A DNA stretch of 36,081 nt from Promethearchaeota archaeon (GTDB lineage: Archaea > Asgardarchaeota > Lokiarchaeia > Sigynarchaeales > SOKP01): assembly GCA_030605085.1 (NCBI GenBank), contig JAUWBH010000043.1, forward strand, positions 1-36,081, in the 5' to 3' direction. Positions 23,252-32,627 of this stretch are shown one piece after another; position 1 is the first letter of the stretch; every line of letters begins with the position of its first letter. Under the pieces are notes generated by a model, which was given only the letters and a program-made list of their open reading frames with translations, did not search any database and had not been told where the DNA came from. The translations under genes were made by a program, and so were the position numbers.

Positions 23252-24742
23252 TTGTCAAGTAATAACATTGTTGATCTATTTCTTAATCCAAAATCTGTAG
23301 CTGTCATAGGTGCGTCGAAAAAACCGATGAAAGGCGGGAATCGCATTATAAACAACCTCACACTGAATAATTTTAAAGGAAAGATTTATCCTGTAAATCC
23401 TAACTCAGAAGGTGAAATATTCGGATTAGAATTCAAGAAATCTGTTTTAGAAATTGAAGATGAGGTTGATCTTGCAATTTTTTACGTTGGAAATCAAGTA
23501 ATTCCCGGTTTATTAGAAGAGTGTATTAAAAAAGGCATTAAAGGAGCACTTATCGAAGCATCGGGATTTGAAGAGGTAGGCGAAAAAGGTCTTGAATTAA
23601 CGAAACAAATCCATAAAATTACAGATAATTTCTCAAAGATTAGGATCGTTGGACCGAATTGCATGGGTCTCACAAGAATTGATGAAGACAGCGATAAAGA
23701 TGAAAAGGGAGGATTCTTTTCAGGATTTGGTGTTTTTGAAAAATATAAAAGGGGAAATATTGCTATAGTAAGTCAATCTGGGATGTTAAACGGCGGATAT
23801 CTTATGCATGTAATGCAGAAATATCCGAACCTAGGATTTAGATACTCGTGTTCCATAGGAAACAAGATGGATTTTAGCGAAATTGAATTTTTAGAATATT
23901 TAATAAAGGATCCTACCGTTAACGTTATTGCTTTGTACCTTGAATCGTTCAAAGATCCGAGAAAATTTATTGAATTATGTAGAAAAGCAAAGAGCATCCC
24001 AAATAAAACTATTATCTTAGTAAAGGGAGGACTTACCTCACAGGGTTAAAAGGCTTCTTTAAGTCATACAGGAGCTCTAGCAGAAGATTCACAATTGATC
24101 GAAGCTATCATCAAACAATCGGGTGTAATACAAGCCCGCAACTTTGACGAATTATTTCAATTTGCCAGAACATTTTCGATGATGTATAGTACAGGGAAGG
24201 AATTGCCTAAAAAAGGTAATGTTTCAATGGTAGTTGGTTCTGGGGGTGCGGGCACGATATCCGCTGATCTTACCATGCAATACGGTTTAAATTTCCCTGT
24301 CCTTTCCAATTCAGCATATGAATCCCTCGTAGAAGTGTTTCCTGAATGGATGCCTCCAAATCGATTTGCTCTCGTAGATCTTTGGCCAGCAATGGAAAAA
24401 GCTATGATGAACAATGTTGATCGCGCAGTTTTATTAAAATCGGTATATGATGCGATATTAGGAGAACCCGATATCGAAGGAATCTTCAACAATATGTTTT
24501 GCTCAAGACGCTTTAGAAGGTTCTGGAACGTCGATCAAATGATAGAAACTGCTAATCAGGTGTCAAAGCCTATATTTTTCTGGTTAATTGGTGAGTATAA
24601 GGAAATTCGCTATATGTCGCAATTATTAGGTAAGCATAATATCCCAAGCTTTTCTAATCTTGAGGAAATGGTAAAAAATTTTTCGGTCTTAGTTCAAGAA
24701 TCAAAAAGTAAAGAAGAAATATTAAAAAATTTTAAAGATTGA
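23252..24742 (+). pseudogene. Acyl-CoA synthetase (ADP/NDP-forming) alpha-like, second copy with in-frame TAA
   Basis: This copy is collinear with the gene at 16841, from SSNNIVDLFLNPKSVAVIGAS to the same C-terminus, but codon 266 is TAA (24047-24049). The intact copy has CAG (Gln267) there, and CAA to TAA would be a single change. The stop falls just before the phosphohistidine segment ASLSHTGALAEDS, so the first product (265 residues) keeps the CoA-binding and part of the ligase domain. The second part, readable from a TTG at 24095, lacks the active His. Both halves remain well conserved, so the stop is recent, recoded, or an assembly error. The next gene starts 9 bases after the final stop. 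Confidence 0.8.
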
Positions 24743-24751
24743 TTCTTAATT

Positions 24752-26272
24752 ATGTATATTATTATAGGTTCCGGTTTGTCTGGCCTTGCAGCAGCAGCAT
24801 ATCTGGCTCACGAGGGATATGAGGTCGTAATTTATGAGCAATACTCAGAAATCGGAGGAGTTACTGCTACGATTCATAAAGAGGGATATTCTTGGGATAT
24901 AGGCCCATTACTTATAGGAGGGCTCGGATCCCATGAAATAATAGGCAAGGTTTTAATAGATTTAGGATTGTACGATAAAATTAAACTTATTCAAGATGAT
25001 CGCGGTCAATCTCTTCCTGATTTTGACTTATGGAGACCTGAGAAATATGAAGGTCCTTATTGGCGCCGAGAGAGATTTAAAGAAATTTTTCCTAATGAAG
25101 CGGAAGGATTAGATCATTATTATAAGTTTTACGATAAGATAATGAGCCTTATGGCGATTCTTAACCGAGCAGAGCTGTCAACTGGTCTTAAATCTGCATT
25201 TCTTAAATTAAGAGCACTTTTAGGTATTATAAAAGTTAAAAAAATGATGAATTGGAGTGCTTCAGAAGTTTTGGATTATTTTTTTGAGGATCCTAAACTT
25301 AAAGCCGTATTTACTGGTATATTAGCAGATTTTGTAGTTAAACCTAGTGAATTTCCTGGATTAGGAATTCCTGCTGTAAATGTAGAAACGGCGTTTGATA
25401 AAAGGATCCCAATAGAAATCAAAGGTGGGAAACTTCCAATATATAATTACGTAAAAGGAGGCTGTGAAAATTTAGTAAACGCCTTAGCTGATTTTATTAA
25501 GAATAAAGGAGGAAAGATTTATACTAACAGTTTAGTTAAAAAGATCAAAATAGAAAATAATCAAGTTAAGGGCATTACTCTTGAAAATGGAGATTTTATC
25601 CCAGCCGATATTGTAATAGCTAGCGGCGGGCCACGAAAAGTATGGCTTGAATTAGTAGGTAGCGAGCATTTACCGGAAGAGTTTGTAAAAAATGTCGAAA
25701 ACTTAAGAATGATTGAGTCAGTCTTAATGGTACACATAGGGATTGATTTTGATCCTACCCCTTACCAGAGAAAACCACTTTGCTACTACTATCGCACCTA
25801 TGATATTGAGGAAAGTGTCGATCGTTGTAGATCGGGTGATTATCACGAGGGGAAAGAAGGATTTTTAATTTATATCCCTTCTATGCACTCACCAGAAATG
25901 GCTCCAGAAGGTAAACATGCCGTTACTGTGTATACGATTGCACCTGATAAATTAAATAAAGGTAGTTGGAAAGAACGGAGAGAGGAACTAGCAGATAAAT
26001 TACTAATGGAAGCTGAAAAGATTATACCTGGTCTTAGAGAGAAGGTTCTAGTAAAAATAATAATGACACCAGAAGATTTTAGAACTAGAATCAATGTAAA
26101 CATGCATAGTTTCGGTGGAACGGCCCCAATAATGAGACAAAAAAATCCTCCTCATCGTTCACCTGTAAAAGGACTATGGTATATTGGAGCATATAGTGAA
26201 TCAGGTGGAGGATTCACAGGAGCTGTAAATAGCGCTCGAAAAACCGTCCATTTGATTCTCAAACAAAAATAA
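24752..26272 (+). CDS. Phytoene desaturase/carotenoid isomerase-like FAD oxidoreductase
   Basis: This 506-residue flavoenzyme starts with the FAD-binding fold IIGSGLSGLAAAAYLAHEGYEVVIYEQ (GxGxxG and acidic end), then GGVTATIHKEGYSWDIGP. It ends with the second FAD segment GLWYIGAYSESGGGFTGAVNSAR. This is the CrtI/CrtISO/RetSat superfamily, which desaturates, saturates or isomerises polyisoprenoid and related hydrophobic chains. The exact reaction is not readable. In archaea a role in lipid or retinoid/carotenoid metabolism is possible. It lies 9 bases after the second acyl-CoA synthetase copy and was probably co-transcribed with it. The TTG-started copy A operon has DUF2804 at the same place instead. 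Confidence 0.85.
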   Translation: MYIIIGSGLSGLAAAAYLAHEGYEVVIYEQYSEIGGVTATIHKEGYSWDIGPLLIGGLGSHEIIGKVLIDLGLYDKIKLIQDDRGQSLPDFDLWRPEKYEGPYWRRERFKEIFPNEAEGLDHYYKFYDKIMSLMAILNRAELSTGLKSAFLKLRALLGIIKVKKMMNWSASEVLDYFFEDPKLKAVFTGILADFVVKPSEFPGLGIPAVNVETAFDKRIPIEIKGGKLPIYNYVKGGCENLVNALADFIKNKGGKIYTNSLVKKIKIENNQVKGITLENGDFIPADIVIASGGPRKVWLELVGSEHLPEEFVKNVENLRMIESVLMVHIGIDFDPTPYQRKPLCYYYRTYDIEESVDRCRSGDYHEGKEGFLIYIPSMHSPEMAPEGKHAVTVYTIAPDKLNKGSWKERREELADKLLMEAEKIIPGLREKVLVKIIMTPEDFRTRINVNMHSFGGTAPIMRQKNPPHRSPVKGLWYIGAYSESGGGFTGAVNSARKTVHLILKQK

Positions 26273-26297
26273 ATTAAACTTTTATATGTTTAATAAA

Positions 26298-27752
26298 CTA
26301 CATCCAATTACTCAAATCTACCTTTTTCTTTGAAAAATATTTTAATAACTTGAAAATATCTTTAATTTTTTTTTTAAAAACTAATTCCGTAATTTGTTCT
26401 TTAAATTCCATATTCATTTTGATAATTGGGAATGTTTCAATCAATTTTCTTACTTGAGTCAATCCTAAATATTTTCTCGTATAGTCCGCATTTGAATACT
26501 TGTAAGTAGTTAAAAATTCGCTATCTAATTTTTTACGGAAATATTCTAATGTTAAATTAAAATAATCTTTCAATAGAATTTGTTCTTCAACGGCAATATC
26601 AGGTCCTAAAAATAAATGTATTGGAGAAGTCCTATAAGTATTTTTTGAAACGTAAATTCCCTCTACTCCATGATCTTTTTGAATCTCGTAAAGTCCTGCT
26701 CTCCCATCATCAGAACCGGTATCCACGGTTCTTACATATAAAATATTTGATTTAACTTTATTATTTAGAAATTCGTTAACATTAAGCTCTAATTTTAAAT
26801 ATTCGTTAGAAACATAATTACTGGAATTAATAACCTTAATTTTAAAATTACCTCGATTCTTTTGAACTTCTTCTTTCAGTAAATAATAAGTAATCTTCAA
26901 TGGATTTGCTGCTCTAAAGTGCTTAACAAATTCATCAAATTCAGCCCCTCCACGATATTTAAATTCTGGTTTCAAAACATATTTCCTGTTCAGTGTCGAA
27001 TTCTTCTTGATTTTAGTTCCAATGAATTCTATTGGCACTTTTTGAGGTTTTTTCTTTCGTTTAAAATACGCTATGCATATATTTGTACCTGTAAATTCAA
27101 AAATTTTAGTTTCAAAAATATACATTTTGAGGATATCATAATATTTTAGAAAATCTAACCGGAACTTATTCGAAACGGCTGCTCCAAATATAAAATTTGA
27201 GGGAATAATGTAAATAAGGTTTTCGATATTGTTTCTCAAATCGTTAATCATGGCGATTTGATATAAATCTTGATAACCATCGTTCTTATTTTCAAAATAT
27301 TTAAGATGATTTTCTGTTTCTTGATGTTTTCTGATATATCCAAGGTATAAATATGGTGGATTTGTAACGTGAAAGATTGGCAGTTCTTTCTTTTTCAAGA
27401 ATTTAGGGAAACTTGAAAGATTATCTTTTAATTTAATTTTTTGCTCAGCGATGTATCTCGGAATATTGTAATATTGTACATTTTCTATGCATTTTTGAAC
27501 CATCTTCGGTTGAATATCAAAAAGATAAATATGTCTTTTGAAAAACTTTTCTCTTTCTTCGTAAGGTATCTCGCTTAGGATAGGGAGTATCAAGTTTCCT
27601 TCTCCAGCATATAAATCAACCCAAAGATAATCGTATAATTTGTCTTTAATTTCGGGAAAAATATACTTTAAAAATATGTCTTTAGATGTTAAATGTACTC
27701 CCAGAGTTCTTCGATTGATTTTTTCCTTAGATTTTTTGGTTTTTTCCACCAT
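26298..27752 (-). CDS. N6-adenine DNA methyltransferase, orphan
   Basis: This 484-residue protein carries the SAM-binding motif VDLYAGEGNL (45-54) and the catalytic motif NPPY (131-134), in the order I then IV of gamma-type adenine methyltransferases. After about residue 250 a long C-terminal part (FRAANPLKITYYLLKEEVQK and onward) probably recognises the target sequence. It is convergent with the flavoenzyme gene, with a 25-base gap. No restriction endonuclease gene is adjacent and no nuclease motif is visible in it. It is therefore an orphan methylase or part of a degraded type II system. The target site is unknown. Confidence 0.82.
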   Translation of the reverse strand: MVEKTKKSKEKINRRTLGVHLTSKDIFLKYIFPEIKDKLYDYLWVDLYAGEGNLILPILSEIPYEEREKFFKRHIYLFDIQPKMVQKCIENVQYYNIPRYIAEQKIKLKDNLSSFPKFLKKKELPIFHVTNPPYLYLGYIRKHQETENHLKYFENKNDGYQDLYQIAMINDLRNNIENLIYIIPSNFIFGAAVSNKFRLDFLKYYDILKMYIFETKIFEFTGTNICIAYFKRKKKPQKVPIEFIGTKIKKNSTLNRKYVLKPEFKYRGGAEFDEFVKHFRAANPLKITYYLLKEEVQKNRGNFKIKVINSSNYVSNEYLKLELNVNEFLNNKVKSNILYVRTVDTGSDDGRAGLYEIQKDHGVEGIYVSKNTYRTSPIHLFLGPDIAVEEQILLKDYFNLTLEYFRKKLDSEFLTTYKYSNADYTRKYLGLTQVRKLIETFPIIKMNMEFKEQITELVFKKKIKDIFKLLKYFSKKKVDLSNWM

Positions 27753-27893
27753 TTAATTATGAATTATTCTCTTTTAACTCAAAAATATTTTTATTTTATT
27801 TATTTAAGTGTTATTAAAGAATCTTACTCATGGTAATTATACTAAAAAATTCTTGGAATTATTTAGATTTTAAAATATTTATATAAAGGTGTA

Positions 27894-27930
27894 TCCTTAT
27901 TTTTTATAATTATAACAATAAATTGGTTTT
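27894..27930 (+). promoter_or_regulatory. Conserved leaderless-type promoter of DUF4139-like gene, copy B
   Basis: Same block as 14969-15004 with one inserted base between the TATA-like tract and the AATAAATTGG part. Sequence upstream of this block is not shared between the copies, so selection or a duplication edge lies here. Confidence 0.6.
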
Positions 27931-28656
27931 ATGTTAATCGATCCTAAAGTTAAAAGATTAGTTATCTTCAATGCTGGTGGCGGTATAGTTACTAGACAAA
28001 TGAAACTTACACTACAACAAGGGAGTAATGAATTTCAAATTCAAAATGTTCCGGCAAGTTTTGATCCGAGCTCAGCGGATATAAGATTAGAATATTCTAA
28101 TCCACAAGAAGATAAAGATTTAATTACACTCCAGCAAACAATTGTATCTCTACCTGACATTAATAATGTACAACAACTTATTGACAGAGAGAAATCCGCA
28201 GCTACCAATATCATATCCTACTCAATAGATTTTACGTGAGAAATGAGAGAAAAAATTTCAACTATTTGTGAAGCGAGTTCCTATCGAACATACGCTGATA
28301 TGTTTGGAACTTTTGATTTTATCATAAACTCTAAAAAGGAAAGTGATGTTATAGTAAAGATCCTTTACTTTGTGACCGATCTACGAATTCGATGGAATAC
28401 AACCCTACAAGTAAATATAAATCCTGATGGAAAAACTGCCGAGCTGGAAGGTTTTTTAGTCGTTGACAACCAAACCGCTTTCTCATACGATGATGTAGAG
28501 CTGGGCTTCGCAATATTTGAACTTCCCTCTAGTGTTCCTCCTTCAGGATCACCCGCTCTTGTGCAACCTAGCCTCACTGCATTAAGAGACGAAATGCTTG
28601 GGGATCTGAATCGACTCAAATCCATAAAGAAAACGCAACGAATGAGATTTCTATAA
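27931..28656 (+). pseudogene. DUF4139-like N-terminal half, second copy with in-frame TGA
   Basis: This copy is collinear with 15005-15745 and highly similar, including FNAGGGIVTRQMKLTLQQGS and the DUF4139 strands. Codon 103 is TGA (28237-28239), where the intact copy has AGA for Arg; CGA to TGA would be one step. An ATG lies three bases after the stop (MREKIST), so termination-reinitiation could give a 137-residue second half. Selenocysteine is unlikely because the aligned residue is Arg. The C-terminus beyond SGSPAL differs from copy A. The C-terminal partner gene seen at 15760 is missing here. Confidence 0.78.
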
Positions 28657-28776
28657 AGGCGTTAATAAAGCTTAATAGATTAAGAATTACATATTACTAT
28701 AATTTAATTTCTAATTCTTAATCTTAAATATAGTAAAGTTTTAAACAGATTTTATATGTTCTAAAAGTGATTAAAT

Positions 28777-29106
28777 ATGGAAAATGAGAGCAAGGAATCA
28801 GAAAAAAGATATGTTCCTTCTAAAGGAAAGGCTTTCATGGGATATTTTCTACCGTCAAATTCAATGGTTATTTCGAATATAGCTATTTTTGGTGCTTTAA
28901 TATGCGTATTAACTATGATTATTGTTATTCCTATTCCGGCAACTCAAGGATTTATAAACATTGGGGATGCGGGTGTGATGATTACGGCGCTATTATTTTT
29001 TTATTTTCATTTTTTCCAAGAAAAATTTAAAAAAAATTTTATATATAAGTTCAAATGTATTTTTTTATATAAGTTGAAACTTATTCAATTTAAATGTGAA
29101 AAATAG
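28777..29106 (+). pseudogene. Truncated N-terminal copy of the ECF S component gene
   Basis: The first 70 codons parallel the intact gene at 29106, including KGKAFMGYFLPSN, IPIPATQGFINIGDAGVMIT. Then homology stops at about 28995 and the frame drifts into Phe/Lys-rich AT sequence (FFYFHFFQEKFKKNF) to a TAG. The TAG overlaps the GTG start of the intact gene as TAGTG. A tandem duplication followed by loss of the 3' half of the first copy is the simplest history. It may now serve only as a leader for the second gene. Confidence 0.72.
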
Positions 29107-29723
29107 TGGAAGAAAAAAGCGAAATTCAAGAAAAAGAAAAAAAATTTATTCCCTTTAAAGGTAAAAATTTCATGGGATATTTTTTACCCTCAAATACTAG
29201 CGTAATTTCGATGATTGGTATTTTTGGTGCCTTAATATGTGTATTAACATTAACAGTAATAATCCCTATTCCTGCAACAGAGGGATACATTAACATTGGA
29301 GATGTTGGAGTAATGATTACAGCTATGATGTTTGGACCTATAATTGGTGGCATAGCTGGTGGCGTTGGCTCAGCTATAGCGGATCTTATTGTAGCTCCAC
29401 ATTATGCGATTCCTACGTTAATAATTAAGGGATTAGAAGGGTTTGTAATAGGTATAATATCAAACCCACGGAAAAATTATAAAAAACTTAATTATAGAGA
29501 TGTGATAGCTGTATTAGTAGGAGGTGCAATTATCGTATGTGGTTACTTTATTTACCAATCTATTATTTATGGTCCATTAATTGCATTAATCGAAGTACCA
29601 GGGAATATATTTCAATCCTTATTTGCAGTGATAATTGCACTTATTTTTGCTAAAACTGTACGAAAAAGGATTATTGATGGACTACCAAACGCGTTTGATA
29701 GAATATTTATAATTGAAGTCTAA
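29106..29723 (+). CDS. ECF transporter S component (vitamin/precursor-binding membrane protein)
   Basis: This 205-residue integral membrane protein has about six hydrophobic segments. It carries the typical S-component text YINIGDVGVMITAMMFGPIIGGIAGGVGSAIADL. Such subunits bind a vitamin or related micronutrient and dock onto the shared EcfT/EcfA module, which is not in the window. The substrate is not readable. The N-terminal motif PFKGKNFMGYFLP precedes the first membrane segment. The start is GTG overlapping the stop of the truncated copy; the first internal ATG is far inside the conserved region, so GTG is required. Confidence 0.82.
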   Translation: MEEKSEIQEKEKKFIPFKGKNFMGYFLPSNTSVISMIGIFGALICVLTLTVIIPIPATEGYINIGDVGVMITAMMFGPIIGGIAGGVGSAIADLIVAPHYAIPTLIIKGLEGFVIGIISNPRKNYKKLNYRDVIAVLVGGAIIVCGYFIYQSIIYGPLIALIEVPGNIFQSLFAVIIALIFAKTVRKRIIDGLPNAFDRIFIIEV

Positions 29724-29729
29724 ACGCAA

Positions 29730-30848
29730 TTATTTTATTAATTGATTAATTGGTTTAAACGGAAATCCTAAATCGTCAGCAATTGTCTTGATTGTAATTT
29801 CTCCTTTGAAAATGTTCACGCTTTCCCTTAAAGGAGCATTATTTCTTAAAACTTTTTTAATATCTTCGTCAGAGGCTAAATCTTCTAAAAAATCTATTAA
29901 ATTTTCTGATAATGCTTCTGTTGCTGTTAAGCTATATGCGCCTGGCATGTTGTTAACGCAATAATGAATGACTCCCTCCTCAATATAAGTTGGATTATCA
30001 TGAGTAGTAGGTTTACTAGTTTCAATGCAACCTCCTTGATCTATGGAAATATCTACGATTACGGAACCAAAATTCATTGATTTAACCATATCTCTCGCAA
30101 TAATTCGAGGAGCTCTAGCATTAGGGATTAAAACAGTTCCAATTAGAAGATCGGCCATTTTAACACACTCTTTTAAGTTTCTAAGATTAGATTTAATTAT
30201 AGTTATTCCTTTTGGGAATGTATCGTTTAAGTATCTAATTCTAGAAATATTTTTTTCTAGGATAATTACATGAGCTCCTAAACCATAAGCTGCTAATGCT
30301 GCGGATTGCCCAGCTGTCCCTCCTCCTATAATAACTACATAACCATGATGAATACCCGTAGCACCGCCTAACAGCAAACCTGATCCTTCATTTTTAATAT
30401 TTAAAAGATTTGCTCCTACAATTACAGCCATTCTTCCCGCAATTTCAGACATTGGCATTAAAATTGGTAATTGACCATTAGATAATTTAACAGATTCAAA
30501 AGCTAAGGCAGTCGATTTCCCATTAACAAAAGTTAGAGCTAAGTCCTTATTGGCCGACAAATGTAAAAACGAAAATAATAAGGGACCGGGATTAAAATAG
30601 TTTAATTCTTCTTTAATAGGTTCTTTTACTTTGACAAGAATATCTGATTCTAAATAGACTTTTTGCTTCGAATCTATAATTTTAGCTCCCGCTTCAATAT
30701 AATTCTCATCTGAAAATCCAGAAATCCTTCCAGCGTTGCGCTCAACAATTATTTTATGCCCTGAATTAATTAAATCCTCAACATTGCTAGGAGTTAAACT
30801 TACGCGACCTTCACCAATTTTAATTTCTTTAGGAATTCCTATAATCAT
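29730..30848 (-). CDS. ald: Alanine dehydrogenase
   Basis: This 372-residue enzyme catalyses NAD-dependent oxidative deamination of L-alanine to pyruvate and ammonia, or the reverse. It has the N-terminal [19 protein letters not shown], the pyruvate-binding Lys in LVKVKEP (Lys75), the catalytic His in FSFLHLSA (His96) and the NAD fold [22 protein letters not shown] (171-191). All positions match characterised alanine dehydrogenases. It is convergent with the ECF gene and divergent from the carboxylesterase gene, which is 111 bases away. It is probably transcribed alone. Confidence 0.95.
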   Translation of the reverse strand: MIIGIPKEIKIGEGRVSLTPSNVEDLINSGHKIIVERNAGRISGFSDENYIEAGAKIIDSKQKVYLESDILVKVKEPIKEELNYFNPGPLLFSFLHLSANKDLALTFVNGKSTALAFESVKLSNGQLPILMPMSEIAGRMAVIVGANLLNIKNEGSGLLLGGATGIHHGYVVIIGGGTAGQSAALAAYGLGAHVIILEKNISRIRYLNDTFPKGITIIKSNLRNLKECVKMADLLIGTVLIPNARAPRIIARDMVKSMNFGSVIVDISIDQGGCIETSKPTTHDNPTYIEEGVIHYCVNNMPGAYSLTATEALSENLIDFLEDLASDEDIKKVLRNNAPLRESVNIFKGEITIKTIADDLGFPFKPINQLIK

Positions 30849-30959
30849 TTTTTATTGACGCTCCAATATAATGATTTAATTATGGAAAAACCGCAGAAAA
30901 TTTAAATTTTTTATAAATTAACTCTAATTATAATAAATAAAAAATAATTATGCAATATA

Positions 30960-32483
30960 ATGAAAACTGCTATTGTTGAAAAAACTGCTATTGTTGAAAC
31001 TAAATCCGGAAAAGTTCAAGGTTATAGAGAAAACGGTCTAGAAATATTTAAAGGTATCTTGTATGCGGAACCTCCTATAGGGGATTTACGCTTTCTTCCA
31101 CCCGTTGCGAAAAAGCCATGGGACAATGTACTTGATGCCACGAAATATGGTCCTTGTGCGTTTCAAGGATATTCAGAACTTGAAGAATGGTTTGGCAAAC
31201 TTCAACCAGAAAGCGAGGATTGTTTAAATCTTAATATTTGGACACCCGCTGCAGATAATAATAAACGCCCGGTAATGTTCTGGATACATGGAGGTGCTTT
31301 TAGTATCGGAGGAGGAATAGACCCGATATACGATGGATCAGCTTTAAGTAGACGCGGGGATGTTGTTGTAGTAACGATTAATTATCGCTTGGGATCATTT
31401 GGTTTCTTATATGTTCCCGATAAAATCGTCAATGTAGGATCGCTTGATCAGATAAAGGCGCTGGAATGGGTACGCGATAATATTGAACTATTCGGCGGTG
31501 ATCCTAATAAGGTCACGATTTTTGGTGAATCTGCTGGAGGGCATTCTGTTGTATCTTTGTGCGCTATGCCTGCGGCTAAGGGACTTTTTCACCGCGTAAT
31601 TGCGCAGAGCATGCCTTTTATTGATCCCACAGTAAGTGATAAAACAACGAAGAAAATAATGCGCAGATTACGCGTTAAGGGAGATCTTGAAGCAATGCGT
31701 GAAATTCCTCCAGAAAAAATTATTGACGAACAAAATAAAGTATATGCAGCAGATCCTACAAATGTCATGGCTTTAAGACCTTTAATTGTTGGTGATACCT
31801 TCCCTATACACCCATTAAAGGCTTTTCAAAATGGTGATTGTAAGGACATAGATTTCATGATCGGAACTAACCTAAACGAGTTTAAATTATTTACTGCTAT
31901 GGAACCTTTGAAAACGATGATGGAGGTTGGTGCAGAAAAACTAGAAGAACAAATACTCGTATACCTAAGCACGATGGGGATGGATGTAAATAAAAGTAAA
32001 GAAATACTAACAACTTATAAAAAGACGAGAGAAGGAAAATTTTCTACAGATCCTAAAGAGATAATGACGGCTCTTATTACGGATGTAGCATTTCGAATCC
32101 CTACAATACGCTTGCTTGAAGCTCAGAGACCTCATCAGCCTAATACTTATAATTATATGTTTACATGGCCGTCGCCTGGGCTTGACGGAATTTTAGGTGC
32201 TTGCCACGCTCTCGAATTACCTTTTGTTTTTGGTTCGCTTGATCTTCCTAATATGGATCAGTTTGCTGGTAAAGGTCCTGACGTTGAAAACCTCAGCAAA
32301 AAAATGATGGATGCGTGGATCGCTTTTGCGCGCACTGGAAATCCTAACCACGATGGTATTCCCGAGTGGCCTTCTTACGATGTTGAAAAAAGATCTACAA
32401 TGTTCCTTGGAAAAGAATGTAAAGCAGTCAATGCAGCCTTCGATAATGAACGAGAAGCGTGGGATGGACTTTTAGAAATTTAA
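30960..32483 (+). CDS. Type-B carboxylesterase
   Basis: This 507-residue alpha/beta hydrolase belongs to the carboxylesterase type B/para-nitrobenzyl esterase family. It has the oxyanion-hole segment WIHGGAFSIGGG (109-119), the nucleophile elbow FGESAGGHS (Ser191) and the catalytic His in GACHALELPFVFG, with an acidic residue between them. There is no signal peptide, so it is cytoplasmic. The first codons contain an exact 18-bp tandem duplication (30963-30998), giving KTAIVEKTAIVE. The family is mostly bacterial and eukaryotic, and its base composition is richer in GC than the flanks, so horizontal acquisition is plausible. The natural substrate is unknown. Confidence 0.93.
   Translation: MKTAIVEKTAIVETKSGKVQGYRENGLEIFKGILYAEPPIGDLRFLPPVAKKPWDNVLDATKYGPCAFQGYSELEEWFGKLQPESEDCLNLNIWTPAADNNKRPVMFWIHGGAFSIGGGIDPIYDGSALSRRGDVVVVTINYRLGSFGFLYVPDKIVNVGSLDQIKALEWVRDNIELFGGDPNKVTIFGESAGGHSVVSLCAMPAAKGLFHRVIAQSMPFIDPTVSDKTTKKIMRRLRVKGDLEAMREIPPEKIIDEQNKVYAADPTNVMALRPLIVGDTFPIHPLKAFQNGDCKDIDFMIGTNLNEFKLFTAMEPLKTMMEVGAEKLEEQILVYLSTMGMDVNKSKEILTTYKKTREGKFSTDPKEIMTALITDVAFRIPTIRLLEAQRPHQPNTYNYMFTWPSPGLDGILGACHALELPFVFGSLDLPNMDQFAGKGPDVENLSKKMMDAWIAFARTGNPNHDGIPEWPSYDVEKRSTMFLGKECKAVNAAFDNEREAWDGLLEI
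30963..30998 (+). repeat. 18-bp perfect tandem duplication in the esterase N-terminus
   Basis: The unit AAAACTGCTATTGTTGAA occurs twice head to tail and adds six residues (KTAIVE) in frame. Perfect identity indicates a recent slip. Confidence 0.9.
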
Positions 32484-32499
32484 TTTTCTTTTTATTATC

Positions 32500-32510
32500 T
32501 TTTTTTTTTT
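32500..32510 (+). terminator. T11 run after carboxylesterase gene
   Basis: Eleven T begin 17 bases after the esterase stop, consistent with archaeal T-tract termination. Confidence 0.5.
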
Positions 32511-32627
32511 AATTTTAATTTTAATTAACTAACGCTTATTTTTTATAGAAAAAAAAAAAAAAGGGATGATTGTATTCATTTTATATTTTATCTTTTATTT
32601 CTGTGAATACACAATATTTCGTGTTAA

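Noticed and set aside
24047..24049. Recoded stop (pyrrolysine-like) in the acyl-CoA synthetase copy
   Set aside because: The codon is TAA, which is not used for pyrrolysine or selenocysteine; a nonsense mutation or error is simpler.
25870..26103. Minus-strand open frame inside the flavoenzyme gene
   Set aside because: It is a shadow of the strongly supported + strand gene. The same applies to similar frames opposite the GH51, DUF4139, acyl-CoA synthetase, PAS, methylase and alanine dehydrogenase genes.
28237..28239. TGA as selenocysteine codon
   Set aside because: The intact paralogue has Arg, not Cys, at this place, and I saw no convincing SECIS-like hairpin.
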